Shown: in pieces, positions 1 through 12,289 of the stretch
How positions within the stretch are numbered: position 1 is the stretch's first letter
Layout of the letters: each line of letters begins with the position of its first letter
Source: Congeria kusceri
Lineage: Eukaryota > Mollusca > Bivalvia > Myida > Dreissenidae
Direction: 5' to 3'
Length of the DNA: 64,000 bases
Assembly (NCBI GenBank): GCA_027627225.1
Contig: JAPFQT010000034.1
Location: 619,001 to 683,000, forward strand
The notes under the pieces: generated by a model
Seen by the model: the letters and a program-made list of their open reading frames with translations, nothing else
What the model was told of the DNA's origin: nothing
Databases searched by the model: none
Position numbers and translations under genes: made by a program

Positions 1-616
1 CTCGAACACTAAAATTGGATGTAAGATATTTTGGATATAAGAAATGTTATGCAAGTCAGATTTTTCACTGAAATCGGATTTCAAATTTTGGAAATATATT
101 AATAATTATACCCGAGATATAAAGGAAAGTAATTTAAAACAATGCCGTTATATTTAGGAACTTAACTAAATGTGGATATTATCAACAACGGAAGCGGTGA
201 GTAAATTGTGTTTTAAACGTTGAATGGTCGGGAATTTAAAACGCCGATAGGTCAATTGTTCACGTCATTGGAAGCGTATATAACTATGCATTTTAGTTGG
301 TCAATATAGATTTTTCTGAGCGACAAAACTCCGTCTAATGGGCGGAGCTACACGGTAACTTGACCGCTGATGGGCAGCGTCTATTTAAAGTTGACTCCGC
401 CTCCAGCCTATAATCGCCGAGTGTTTTATCAACTTTGACATCGCTATTCGACTGATTGGGATAATCAGCCAGCCGAGATATACTTTATGACACAAGTCCG
501 GAAATTGTCCCGGGTCAAAGGTGATGCACGAAGTAATTACATCGCGAGTCAAACAAGCGTATTTGGAAATTTTCACGCGTCAAAACCCGGGAGCTCGGGT
601 CAAAGGAAAGCCCTGA
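1..616. other. Unassigned AT-rich non-coding DNA
   Basis: No convincing ORF, RNA gene or repeat termini were found. A short GC-richer patch near 330-420 contains two 'gggcggag/ggcggag' blocks. I see no promoter elements that I would defend. Confidence 0.4.
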
Positions 617-2024
617 AGTCTATATAAACCATGTGACCCCCTGGGCGTGACCAGTTTTGACCCCAGCGGCATTATTTGAACAATATTTGTAGAGGACCAC
701 ATATACATACCAAATAAGAAACCGCTAGGCCTTGCGATTTCAGAGGATTAGAATTTAAAGTCATTTTGCTATATTAGTTTATATAAACCATGTGACCCCT
801 GGGGTGTGGTCATTTTTGACCCATGGGGCATAATTTGAACAATCTTTGTAGAGGACCACTATAGGATGTTACACAGAAATATGAAACCTCTGGGCCTTGC
901 AGTTTCTGGAGAAGATTTTTAAAGACATTTTGCTATATACGTTTATATAAACTATGTGACCTCCAGGGCGTGGCCAGTTTTGACCTCAGGGGCATAATTT
1001 GAACAATCTTTGTAGAGGACCACTATACGATGTTACATACCAAAGAAGAAACCTCTGGGCCTTGCAGTTTCTGATGAGAAGATTTTTAAAGTCATTTTGC
1101 TTTTTAAGTATATATAAATCATGTGACCCCCAGGGCGGGGCCAGTTTTGACCCAAGGGGCATAAATTGAATAATATTTGTAGAGGACCACTAAAGGATTT
1201 TCCATACCAAATATGAAACCTCTGGGCCTTGCAGTTTCAGAGAAGAAGATTTTTAAAGACATTTCGTTATTTAAGTCTATATAAAACATGTGACCACCAG
1301 GGTGTGGCCAGTTTTGACCCCAGGGGCATAATTTGAACAATCTTTGTAGAGGACCACTATAGGATGTTACATACGAAATATGAAACCTCTGGGCCTTGTG
1401 GTTTCAGAGAAGAAGATTTTTAAGGTCATATTGCTATATATTCTATATAAACCATGTGACCCCAGGGCGTGGCCCGTTTTGACCCCAAGAGCAGAATTTG
1501 AACAAACTTTGTAAATGACCACTAAAGCATGTTACAAACCAAATATGAAACCTCTGGGCCTTGCGGTTTCAGAGGAGAAGATTTTTAAAGTCATTTTGCT
1601 ATATATTCTATATAAACCATGTGACCTCCAGGGCGTGGCCCATTTTCATCCCAGGGGCATAATTTGAACAATCTTTGTAGAAGACCACTATAGGATGTTA
1701 CATACCAAATATGAAACCTCTGGGCCTTGTGGTTTCAGAGAAGATTTTTAGTCATTTTGCTATATATTCTTGCGGTTTCAGAGATTTTTTAAGTTTACAC
1801 TTTTAAAATCTATTTGTAGCTCTGGTGACCTACATATGCAGCGGACCGTAACGATTTGAACAACTTTGAAAGAGGGTCACCCAATGATCATTCCTGTGAA
1901 GTTTGGTAAAAATCTGCCAAGTGGTTTAGGAGGAAGTGTCGTTTGAATGAAAGGTTGATGACGGACGGACGCACGCACGACGGACAATCACAAAAGCTCA
2001 CCACTTTGTGCTCAGGTGAGCTAA
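617..2024 (+). repeat. Tandem ~165-bp unit array ending in a CTCAGGTGAGC terminus
   Basis: About seven diverged copies of a unit near 165 bp begin at roughly 621, 780, 943, 1110, 1278, 1444 and 1609. Each starts near 'tatataaaccatgtgacc' and contains 'ggggcataatttgaacaat', 'gtagaggaccact' and 'cctctgggccttg'. The array runs into a tail rich in 'gacggacg' and ends 'gctcaggtgagct' (about 2010-2023). The same terminus closes other repeats in this window (42121-43075, 43253-43469). The structure suits a non-autonomous element whose body is a tandem array. No coding potential was seen; ORFs in it are by-products of the repeat. The opposite terminus was not found. Confidence 0.75.
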
Positions 2025-2070
2025 AAATGCAAGATTCCAAATCAGAATTGTGTACTGTCATTAGCTTATT

Positions 2071-3561
2071 CAGGGCTCTCAATCAGTTTTGGGGGAAGTG
2101 GCCCACCGCCCTTTGGAGGGGGAATTTTGACTGACAGGGGGAATTTTTTAATATGGAAGTTTTTACAGATTAACTGATCTGGAAAATAACTCAACCCGAA
2201 AAAACTCGCGTCTAATTGTCGTTTGGTAAAAACGTCATGTAATCTTTACGGCAAATGAAACTCCCATAAATATAACTTTGATGATTTTTTAGCACCAAAA
2301 TAACATAGCTCAAAATCTAGCGATAACGCTTAAAATTTTGGACTAGGCTGTGGTATACATGTAACATTGCAGCTATAAACGCGTCAATTCCACGAGTTTT
2401 TCGTGATTTCGCCGGCGGTTATAAATAGTTAGCGCGTTTTCCTAGCCCAGCATGATTTTATAACAGATATATGAAACTAATATAATTCATATCAATATGG
2501 AACACATATTTTTTTGTAAAAGTAATTTGCAGTCCCCCTCTTAAAATGATTATTTAATTTAATATATTCATTTAAACGACCGAAAATGGAAATACACTTC
2601 AACTCCATTATATCGCGATTCGCAGGGTCCATGGATCGCAATCGCGATATAACTCGTCAGGTCATTCATGTGCATATACATTTGGTCACAAGCCTATTTT
2701 CGCTATCTCAAAAAGTAAATGTAATTAAATCACCTTTTCATTGTTGTTAACATCCATAATGTGTTATATCCATATGTAAAATATGCTATTTGTATATAAA
2801 AATATTATATAGTCCCTTGTATTTAATTTTAAATCAGTTTTCACAACATATATACTATATCGAAATGCGAAACGCCTATTTGAATTTTACTGTTCACGCG
2901 TCATAAACACAAATTTCATTTACAGTTAAAATACAAGTACTTCATGAAAAGCCTTTGTTAGGCTAGAAAAGCGCGCAAAAATTATGCTGAAATGTACAAC
3001 GTCCCGTCATCCGCATGGAAAGCGTGGGTGGCCATATAAAAACTTTGTAGCGCAGAGAAGTGTGAGATCTTTACTTTTGATGTGCAGTTAACATTTCCTC
3101 TTAAACAAAAAAATACTTTTGCCGTATGGATGACGTTATTGTCGTTCAGATAGGCAAGTATTTATTTATGACATACAGGTACTGTGTACACCATGGACAG
3201 CGTGTAATTTGGCTGCTAATAAAAGCAACAGCAGTGAAAGGACGTTGTCGTGGGTGGCACGTGCGATATAAGCTGATGACGTCAAACTGTTTCACTTTGA
3301 TGTTGAACGGATCAGTTTACTGTTTATGGCACGTAACATGTGTCAATTAAATATTAGCGATGTAGAGATTTGGACCAAAACGGCTATACTTATGATGCGG
3401 ACGATTATTGGCATCTTAACTAGGTTTTTTTGGGGGGGGGGGTTGCAGACCTCCTAGGTGGAATTTTTCCATTTTGGCTGGGGGGGGGGGAAAACCCATA
3501 CTTTTCAGGTTGGGGAGTGGGGCCGATATTCGGCGGCAAAAATTGTAGATTGAGGGCCCTG
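2071..3561. mobile_element. hAT-like non-autonomous DNA transposon, TSD ttatt
   Basis: The left end reads CAGGGCTCTCAATC and the reverse complement of the right end reads CAGGGCCCTCAATC. The element is flanked on both sides by the 5-bp duplication ttatt (2066-2070 and 3562-3566). G-runs sit just inside both ends (2090-2150 and 3427-3500), a subterminal feature shared with the elements at 39529-40249 and 45895-46267. No transposase ORF is present over 1491 bp, so it is non-autonomous. hAT assignment rests on the CAGGG start and a short TSD and is an inference. Confidence 0.7.
2870..3090 (+). repeat. Diverged dispersed copy A of a ~230-bp module
   Basis: This segment aligns by eye with 5500-5745. 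Shared blocks include 'cgaaacgcctat', 'aaattatgctga', 'gcatg(g)aaaagcgtgg' and 'gtagcgcagaga', ending in 'tctttacttttg'. It lies inside the hAT-like element at 2071-3561, while the other copy lies outside it, so two different repeats share an internal segment. Confidence 0.6.
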
Positions 3562-3566
3562 TTATT

Positions 3567-4558
3567 TCAAGTGATACACATAAATGCAAGATTCCCACCA
3601 ACAATATTCATTCAAAACTCAAATACATTGTATAACAAGAACTAAGATTCATGACTTATATTATTTACGATGTCATTCATTGACTGAGATAATAAAATTA
3701 AGAAATCACAGTGTCATTATAGGCGTAATTTATACGCTTTCCATCTCAATTTTCCACATCATCAAAAATGTTGTATTTTTTTCGTTCAGGCATCTGAAAA
3801 CCTACCAGCCAGAGGATGCTAAACATAGAATCAAATTTGTCTGGACTGATTTGAAGTATCAAAACTATTCCATACATACTCTTAAATCTTTAATCAAGAT
3901 GACAAAATAATCAAGGTGGGTACTTAAAACTTTGGTAATTAAGGGGTTATAGTTCTTGCATGCTTCACTCCCCTATCTAATGACGGCGATAATTTCTTCA
4001 AACTTTTTAAAAATTCCTGTATGCATGACAATATTAACGCTCTGGGCAAATATTTAAACGTGACCTTGACCTTGGACCTAAGGACATGGGTACTTGGATG
4101 TGACATACCACATCATGATGGTGATCATTTATGCCAACTGAGATTGTATTTGAAAATCCCTCCATGGATGACAAAACCATGCTCTGGACAAAAATTTGAC
4201 CTTGAATTATGACCTTGACAATGACTAAGAATGTGGTTCTTGCATGCGACATACCGTGTCATGATTCTTATCACGTCTGGCCGGTTATATGAAAATCGTT
4301 TCATGCTTCACAAAATTATGCTCAGGACAAATTTTATGGATTGATGGATCCTATTTGACCTTAAAGTCTGACTTTTAACTTGGACCTATGGACCTGGTTC
4401 TTATATGTGACCCAACTTATCATGATAGTACCTCCTTGCATGAACATATTATGTTCTGAACATATATCTGACCTTTGACCTTGAAGTGTGACCTTGACCT
4501 TGGACAAAGTGACCTGGTTTTTGTGCACAACAAAATGTTTCCTAAAGCTTCTGCACAG
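3567..4558 (+). repeat. Unassigned spacer followed by gaccttgacc tandem-unit repeat
   Basis: From about 4050 to 4530 there are three to four diverged units of roughly 145 bp with 'gaccttgaccttggacct', 'gacatgggtacttg' and 'gaaaatccctccatgg'. The same unit occurs at 21590-22185, so this is a dispersed family. Positions 3567-4040 hold no recognised gene; the ORF at 3584-3910 has low-complexity AT-rich composition and no recognisable domain. Confidence 0.6.
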
Positions 4559-5499
4559 GAGTAGGGTTAAGGGCCGATTTTGGCCTCATTTTGAAAATTA
4601 ACGAAATTTGTATCACTGAATAGGCCATTTCTTCAATTTTTAGGATATAATATTTTTAAAATCTTACAACCACACATATGTCTATTGTACAACGGCAAAC
4701 ACGACTACTGTATAAGCGTTCTGACGTATTTTGACGTTACTTTTGGAGTTGAAGTCGTGCTTTATTTTTTGGCGTGCCGATGCTTACTAATCGACTAATT
4801 ACAAACACACGTCCAACAAATTCAACTAATGTTTAGAGATACAGATTATTAAAATGTATTGCATGTAAAAATAACGATTTTGTGTTGTTACATGTTGAAA
4901 AGTCAATGATTTGCAATATTACATGGAAAATTCAGCCGTTTCCGACAATCCCACATTTTAGAGTTGTGTTCTTTTTTACAACTTGGATCATTCTAAAGCA
5001 GGCAAGGATATAATATTTAATAAAATGTTAGTTGAACTCTTACGTACGGAAATTTTAACCTGCGTACGTCACATTCATGAAAAGAACAACACGAAACGCA
5101 GTATCAGACTTAGAAGCGGGCGTAGCGAGTGGGTCGGCTTTGCGATAAAGACGTCTTATTTTTGATAGTATGATTTTTATAGTTAGATTAAACTTTTAAT
5201 CTAGTTTATGAAGTGTTTCAAACTGAATTAGTCCGGTATTAATTTTCAAATTAGACATTGTTCTTCTCAAATCCTACTACTTGCGCGGTAATGGACACGA
5301 CCAGACCTTCGTATTGTATAATTTACATCTACACTGTATTCAATACGAGTAAGCAAAGATAATTCCACAGTTTAGTATGTATTAGTATATATTACTGTCA
5401 GTATATTAAATCTATACTTATTCATTTCAAAACGAAACTATTTTAAATATATTTTTTGCTTGTAAATAACATCAGGTATAACAACGCGTATTATAAAAT

Positions 5500-5745
5500 C
5501 GAAATCCGAAACGCCTATCTGAAAAAAAAAATTGTTCAAGTGACGTAATCACATATATTGACAGTTAAGATGCAATGTTTTTCATGTAAATCCAGCCAGA
5601 TCAGCTAGAAAAGCACCCGAAAATTATGCTGACATGCACAACAATATGTCATCTGCATGAAAAGCGTGGATGATTTTACCACGATTTATATTATACAAAT
5701 TTAGTAGCGCAGAGAACTGAGATATCTTTACTTTTGTAAAAAAAT
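5500..5745 (+). repeat. Diverged dispersed copy B of the ~230-bp module
   Basis: Homologous by eye to 2870-3090, in direct orientation about 2.6 kb away. An added A-run lies near 5521-5530. No coding frame is shared between the copies. Confidence 0.6.
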
Positions 5746-6051
5746 CTAAACTGAATGATGGTGAAAAACGTGAATAGTTGTGCGTGTGAAAATTAAACAT
5801 TTTATGACAGGAAGAAAATGTACTTTTTCCATTTAAGAACGATATGCCTATTCTGTCAGGGAATTGTCCTAAATGCAGAACTGCTGACGGATTGTCATTA
5901 TCACCACGTGCTTAACATCAGTAAGCGTCTTAGTCAACATTGGATAGATATAGAGCATTTTTGCGCATTGTAACTTGACCATGCTCTCGATTAATCTTTT
6001 TCCCGAAAAGGGTAAACACATAAACGAAATGACCACTCACTGTTACAGTAA

Positions 6052-6833
6052 ATGTTTGTATATTTACACTACTAGCTATATAAATAAATGGCTCGGGATG
6101 TTTGTATATTTACACTACTAGCTATATAAATAAATGGCTCGGGATGTTTGTATATTTACACTACTAGCTGTATAAATAAATGGCTCGGGATGTTTGTATA
6201 TTTACACTACTAGCTATATAAATAAATGGCTCGGGATGTTTGTATATTTACACTACTAGCTATATAAATAAATGGCTCGGGATGTTTGTATATTTACACT
6301 ACTAGCTATATAAATAAATGGCTCGGGATGTTTGTATATTTACACTACTATCTATATAAATAAATGGCTCGGGATGTTTGTATATTTACACTACTAGCTA
6401 TATAAATAAATGGCTCGGGATGTTTGTATATTTACACTACTATCTATATAAATAAATGGCTCGGGATGTTTGTATATTTACACTACTATCTATATAAATA
6501 AATGGCTCGGGATGTTTGTATATTTACACTACTATCTATATAAATAAATGGCTCGGGATGTTTGTATATTTACACTACTATCTATATAAATAAATGGCTC
6601 GGGATGTTTGTATATTTACACAACTAGCTATATAAATAAATGGCTCGGGATGTTTGTATATTTACACTACTAGCTATATAAATAAATGGCTCGGGATGTT
6701 TGTATGTTTACACTACTAGCTATATAAATAAATGGCTCGGGATGTTTGTATGTTTACACTACTAGCTATATAAATAAATGGCTCGGGATGTTTGTATATT
6801 TACACTACTAGCTATATAAATAAATGGCTCGGG
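6052..6833 (+). repeat. Minisatellite, 17 x 46 bp, no indels
   Basis: The unit starts 'atgtttgtatatttacacta' and ends 'aataaatggctcggg'. From 6052 to 6833 is 782 bp, exactly 17 units of 46 bp, so no copy has gained or lost a base. Variation is limited to a few sites. A g/t difference in 'ctagctata' versus 'ctatctata' has t in copies 7 and 9-12. 'tatgttt' replaces 'tatattt' in adjacent copies 15 and 16. Copy 3 has 'gctgtata' and copy 13 has 'cacaac'. Neighbouring copies sharing variants indicate local duplication. Each unit contains TATATAAATAAATGG. It is not a CRISPR array, because there are no unique spacers. Confidence 0.97.
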
Positions 6834-6966
6834 CGCAGGGGCAGCTCCAGGCTTTCGGGTTAAGGGGGACCTAAAGTTTTGATTGTGCAGTTATAACCCC
6901 ATGATGTCTATGGGTCTGCAGTGATCAGCTACAGATCCGTCTCAAGATATATAATAAATCTTTGCA

Positions 6967-7013
6967 TATCATCAACATCATCATCATCATCGTCATAATC
7001 ATCGCCATCATCA
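6967..7013 (+). repeat. Imperfect CAT/ATC trinucleotide microsatellite
   Basis: The run consists of 'atcatcaacatcatcatcat' and similar triplets, with interruptions cgt, aat and gcc. No surrounding reading frame would make it coding. Confidence 0.85.
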
Positions 7014-7554
7014 AATGCACTTGTTTTGGCATATTATGTTCGAAAGACATGTTGGTTCATCTGTATGTTATGCACCTGTTTTGGCAGAAAATTGCCCTTG
7101 TTTGATGTGCCTGACCACTAAATACTTATTTGACATTCAATGTTATACATATCTTGAATATCTTTCAACTTGTACAATCAGTAGCTGACTACATTCAAAT
7201 GTAAACACTTCAAAAATTATTTGCATTAATCATTTACCGAAGTGTCTCTTTTTGAAATAAATGTTTTAAGTAACTTACACGTACACACTCATGCTCATCA
7301 ATTGTCTGCAAATGTGCTATAAACTGTGATTTTGTTCATCGAAACAAACTGTGATGCCGACTTTGAGTCAATTTCGCTAAAATCTGGTGCCGGGAAAAAT
7401 AAGAAATCGCCAGGATTTGGAGCCAACGTTGTGGACACCCCTCTAATTAATAACGTTATATCTTTCTTACAAATGCAGAAAACAATATGAAATTTGGTGT
7501 GATTGATAATGGATGATTGAACAAATAGTTTGTCGACTTAGAATAACTAAACTA

Positions 7555-8991
7555 CAGTACAGCTCACGCGAAACCACCAAAACACTCGGCTACGCCGCGG
7601 ACATAATTTTTCTACCGCGGCGAAATGCCGCACGCCACGGCGAATCGCCGAGGCACTCGGCATCGATCCGCGGATTGCCGCCGTGTCCATTCACGCGGCG
7701 GGACACCGAGGAGAAATTTTACACTTTATACATGTACAATGTACATGTATAGTGTGTAACTGTACTGTCTGCATATAGGCATGTTCAAACAATATGTTAT
7801 AATTAGGAGATAATTGTCATCGCTAACAAAACAACATTTAAAGTTATTGGTACAATTAAATCTTGGTTCTTGACGTGGCTTCAAACTGCTAATTATCTCA
7901 GCTCAAACATGTTGGCGAAAACAACATCTAATTGCGAAAACGGCTACTTTGCGTCCTGCACGTCTTGTATTTACATTTTAAAAGTTCATCATGTCAAAAT
8001 AAGTATTAACACCAACTTAAAGCAAATTAAATTGCCCTCTGATATAAGTTTCGTATCTTGATCAATATCAGTTGCAAAACGATCAATTTATAAAACGCTG
8101 AATTTGTCGACAATGACGCTCCACCCACTGAATTTCGGCTGACACGCTGACCTCGCGTTATCTGTATATCTGCTTTGTCATTTGCGGATTGTAAAGTTCA
8201 CATGAATATTAATGCGCGTTCTTGAATTATTTTTAGAAATGATGAAATTTTCCCACGAATTTTGAAGTGTCTTTCTAGGTCATTCCGTGTGCTTAGCGCT
8301 AGTTTCATATATTTTAGTTCAAAGCTCCTTTGTAATTATAATTTTAAAGAAACATTTCCAACTTTCGGAATTTAATTTTAACTGCTGCGTGATTGTACAA
8401 TTACCAAAGAAGTACCTTATAGTATTTTTTAAAAATTAAAGCATGGTAGTTTATAAATGTTGTTATTTTTTCGTTTGTATACCGCGTTACTAATTTCTGT
8501 TTCATTTTCAGAGCTCAAAGTGTGTGGCTGACAGTTTTTTATACTTTCAGTGAAGGTCAACGTAAGTCGTGAACGGAATATCACAACAACTGCAACAATA
8601 TAAAAATGTAAATTTTATGTTTCACTTGAGAATGTCGCAAAAACGGGTTTTAAATCGAATTACAGCAAGTTTTACGTACACTGTACTTTGAAAACAACAA
8701 CACAGTAAAAGTAATTGTTTCGGAATATACATGTACATGTAATTGAATTATTTAACAAGATGATACGCGGGATGCCTCGGCATCATGCCGCGGATTTCCT
8801 CGGCGAACAGACGCGGATTGCCGCGGCGAACAGACGCGGATTGCCGCGGCAAACAGACGCGGATTGTCTCGGCGAATAGACGCGGATTTCCTCGGCGAAC
8901 AAACGCGGCTACGATGGTAGACTCCGCGTCGACTCGCTGCCTTTGAACGCCGCGGATCGCGGAATTTGTTGGTTTCGCGTGAGCTGTACTG
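7555..8991. mobile_element. TA-flanked Tc1/mariner-like non-autonomous element
   Basis: The left terminus reads CAGTACAGCTCACGCGAAAC and continues CACCAAA. The reverse complement of the right terminus reads CAGTACAGCTCACGCGAAAC and continues CAACAAA, giving 27 bp with one mismatch. TA dinucleotides flank both ends (7553-7554 and 8992-8993). The 1437-bp body has no transposase. GC-rich blocks with 'cgcggattgccg' sit just inside both ends, an unusual base composition for this AT-rich region. The ORFs at 7513-7752 and 8752-9240 arise from those blocks and are not genes. Confidence 0.85.
8788..8908 (+). repeat. GC-rich 23-bp tandem repeats in the subterminal region of a TA element
   Basis: About five copies of a unit like 'acgcggattgccgcggcgaa'+'cag' occur just inside the right end of the 7555-8991 element. 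Related but non-tandem sequence ('gcgaatcgccg', 'tccgcggattgccg') lies inside the left end. Such subterminal motif clusters can be transposase-binding sites; that role is inference. Confidence 0.75.
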
Positions 8992-8993
8992 TA

Positions 8994-11595
8994 TGTACCT
9001 GTGCCAACTGTGTATTGTATTTGACATCATTAGCAAATACATTAATTTATAAAAGAAAACAAAAGCATCCTTAAATAAAGGTATATATACCCACTGTCTA
9101 TAGTTTTTCGTTTTCGCTGAAATATTGCGCAGCAAAAACGGTGTTTGTAAGAAATCGTAGGTGGCGGGGCTACATTTTCTGAGATGTGTATCCTTTACAA
9201 AACGCATCCAGCGAAGAGAGCGAAAAAACAAAGTTAACATATTTTTCTAGTTTTGACCCCTTTATATATACCCATAAATGTATGGTCGGGAAGTTTTAGG
9301 AGGGGGGGGGCGCGCCTGGATTCGCTAGTGGGGCGGTAAAATCAAGGCACGGTCTTTTTTTAAACCATTTGGATCAAGTAAATAAACAACGATTTGAAAT
9401 TAGAATGCGTAAGGATTATACCATGTGGGCGTTACCCTGAATGGTTTAAAAAAGCTTATCAAAGCAAATAAGGTTGTTATTTTACTGATAACAATATAAT
9501 CGAATATTATTTTCATTCAAACATGATCTGACAAAATAAGTTTGTTATTCATTGCTCCGTAGCCGATTTTAAACCCCATTCACCACATATCGAGAACTTT
9601 GACCATCCTTCCTAGTTAATTGTTTGGTTTTCTTGATTTTTGTGTACTTTTGGCGGCGGCGGCATTTTTTGCGGCGGCGTAAATATAAAAATCAATATAT
9701 CAAGAACAAATCAGAATGATATTATTGAAGTATAATTATACTTTCGGAGGCAGAAAACTACCATGTCGCTTGTTCTTTTTCCGTCCGTTCACTGCACGAT
9801 TCATCGTGAATGCGGTCACGGGTAAATCAGACAACGCGAAACATGTCAGACAGCCAGACATAGACGTCTTACAAAATGTATAACACACCTAAGTTATATA
9901 TATTACCAGTATGCTAGGTTAACGTTTGTTTACTAACTGAGTCTACAATTAGCTGTATAGCCTACATCATTCAATTAATAATATAACAGTTTATTTATCA
10001 TGTATATACCATGTGGTCTTTACGAATGATACTAATTATGGTGACAGCTGATTTAAAGGTTATGCAAAGTTTGATATATGAACACGAATGCAGGCTAAAA
10101 AACTAACTTTAGAATATAACCTACATTTCTGGCAGCGCTAGACAGTTATGTTTAAAATGAAAGCGATATATTTGGATAAATTTTTATATCGATCAGGATC
10201 TAAATAAAATTTAGAAAATTTTTAGAATAGTGAAGATACTGTTGGATTTGTCGACCAAATATTCAGAAAGCAAGTGCATTTTTTATTCGTACAATATCAA
10301 CTTCTGAGACTTCTGATTGGGTAGAACATTTGGACAAACACTAAACATGAATATTTCATATTTGAATAAGCATAACACAGTGACGAAACACGTTTAAAAC
10401 GTGTGGGTGTGTGTTATTTTAAGATAAATTTGATGAATTGTAAATCTGCCTGCTGCTACTTTGACACATGTAAAAAAGGCCCTTTTCATTCTAAGGTGGC
10501 AAAATGTAGTTTAACGTAAAATAAAAATTTAAATATAAATCTTAACATCATAAAGTTTATATAGATCTATGTATTTTTATGCCATTAATCATCATGTTGT
10601 ATTTCGAGCATCATCATGAAAAATGGAACGTGGCAGTGCTGGTAAATACCATATTTGGAGCTAGGAAAATCACATCATTGGAAAGAGTGTCAAACTAGTA
10701 TAGTGTGTTATGATTATGTTCAAATTGAACATAAGTTGATCTAATCAAATCAGGTAAGATTTTTTATTTGCTACTAGATCTAATGCATGTAGGAAGAATT
10801 TACCTTAAAATATAAGCCGATAATGCTAAAAACGGTAGATTTATCTGGTAGCAATATTCTTAATTGTGTGATTTAGTAGTAACAAAAACTGAACGACACG
10901 GTTGAATGCGTGTTAACAGTCGTGTTCTGTTGGATGACTGGTGTTAAGTGCATTAACAAAAGACGGTAAACTGCAAGTGCAGCGACATCATTGAGCCACG
11001 AATGACAAGTTGCTTACTAATCAATTAAGAGTTTTTCTTAAAAGCCAATTTCCCCGAATGTCTAAATTTACAAAAGTTTATTTTTAACCAACAGCGCATG
11101 CGAGTACCAAAAAGATAATATCAAAACAAAAAGACTGATTTAAATTACATGTCTCTTTGAAAAATGGTTGTGGTACTCACATGCGCTGATAGTTAAATTT
11201 GACAACAAAAGTGATAAAATTGACAAAAATCGTTGTTTTCGAAGAAACGCAAGCTGTTTGAACGTTCTGCGTGACGTCATACGTCCACGCGATGATTCGA
11301 TATTCATGTCAACGTCAAGTGCAGATCATGATCTAATTACAGGCATGATTGGTATTGATTGTAAATGAAATAAAAAAATCGTCAATTTAATGGGCCAAAA
11401 TCGGCACTTATCGACCCTAGTCCTTTTTTTGAAAAACCATTGCCCAAGCACATTTCTTAACATAAAACTGTTTTAATAAAAACTATTTAAATTCCCTTCT
11501 TTTAAAGGATGAGAAAATATAAATCTTTGCAGTGTGTGTACAGTGCTTTATATAAAAATCTAAGCTTAAAAATATATCAAAAGTAAATAAAACAA
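8994..11595. other. AT-rich non-coding stretch
   Basis: No gene was recognised. It includes a G-run at about 9302-9310, a short GGC-triplet patch near 9651-9680 and the right end of the candidate 4558-11424 element. The ORF at 11168-11368 shows no recognisable domain. Confidence 0.4.
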
Positions 11596-12289
11596 TAATT
11601 GTCACATGAGTGACGGATATATCCCCACAATATGGTCTTGTCACAAAACTATGGCATCCATTTGAAAGAAATAGAAACAGAGGGAATGCTTCAATTTGTG
11701 AATGTTTAACAATGTATTTGGAAAAAATTTATTTCAATAGGAACCATAACTCGGTCAACATTTAGTAGTTTGTAACTGAAGTTGTACTTGATCTGTATTT
11801 TATGATGTTGCACCTGTGTACCAAACATAATTTAACAAGACACGTGGAAATTCCATGAAAACCAAATTTTTCTAATGCATAAGTCAGCACAATAATGAAA
11901 GAAAGTTCTGGGTGCAAGGTGAAGGTCATACACTTATGGCTAGGAAATGGTGACCTTGACCTTGCAATCCAAAGTGAGGTCTCAATATAAGGTATCTACA
12001 TATTTAGTTTCATTAAAATATCTAAATAAGTTCTTAATTTATTGAGTGCAAACCATTTTTTTATTTTTAATAAAGGTGACCTTGACCCCACCCACTCCAT
12101 ATGCAATCACAAGAGAGGTCTTGATATAAGGTATCTACGTATGAAGTTTCATTAAAATATATAAATTCGTTTTCTAGGCAGTGCTCCAGCAAGAATTTAA
12201 AAAGGGCAGGGTGCTAACTCCTAAAAAGGGCACTTTTGTGCGCATTTGTATTTTTTGCAAGTACCAGTTTGGCAATTAGGACTGGTCAT

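Larger units (their letters stand above)
4558..11424. mobile_element. Candidate large inverted-repeat element (~6.9 kb), poorly resolved
   Basis: Position 4558 onward reads ggagtagggttaagggccga, followed by ttttggcc. The reverse complement of the segment ending at 11424 reads ggactagggtcgataagtgc, followed by cgattttggcc; both then show cat/att and aaattNacga. The match is imperfect and no clear TSD was found. The interval contains the minisatellite at 6052-6833 and the TA-flanked element at 7555-8991. No transposase ORF was recognised. It could instead be two solo ends of the same repeat family in opposite orientation. Confidence 0.35.

Noticed and set aside
6052..6833. CRISPR-like array
   Set aside because: Repeats are contiguous 46-bp units with no unique spacers, and the genome is eukaryotic.
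8752..9240. 162-aa minus-strand ORF with RRG/NPR repeats
   Set aside because: Generated by the GC-rich 23-bp subterminal repeats of the TA-flanked element.
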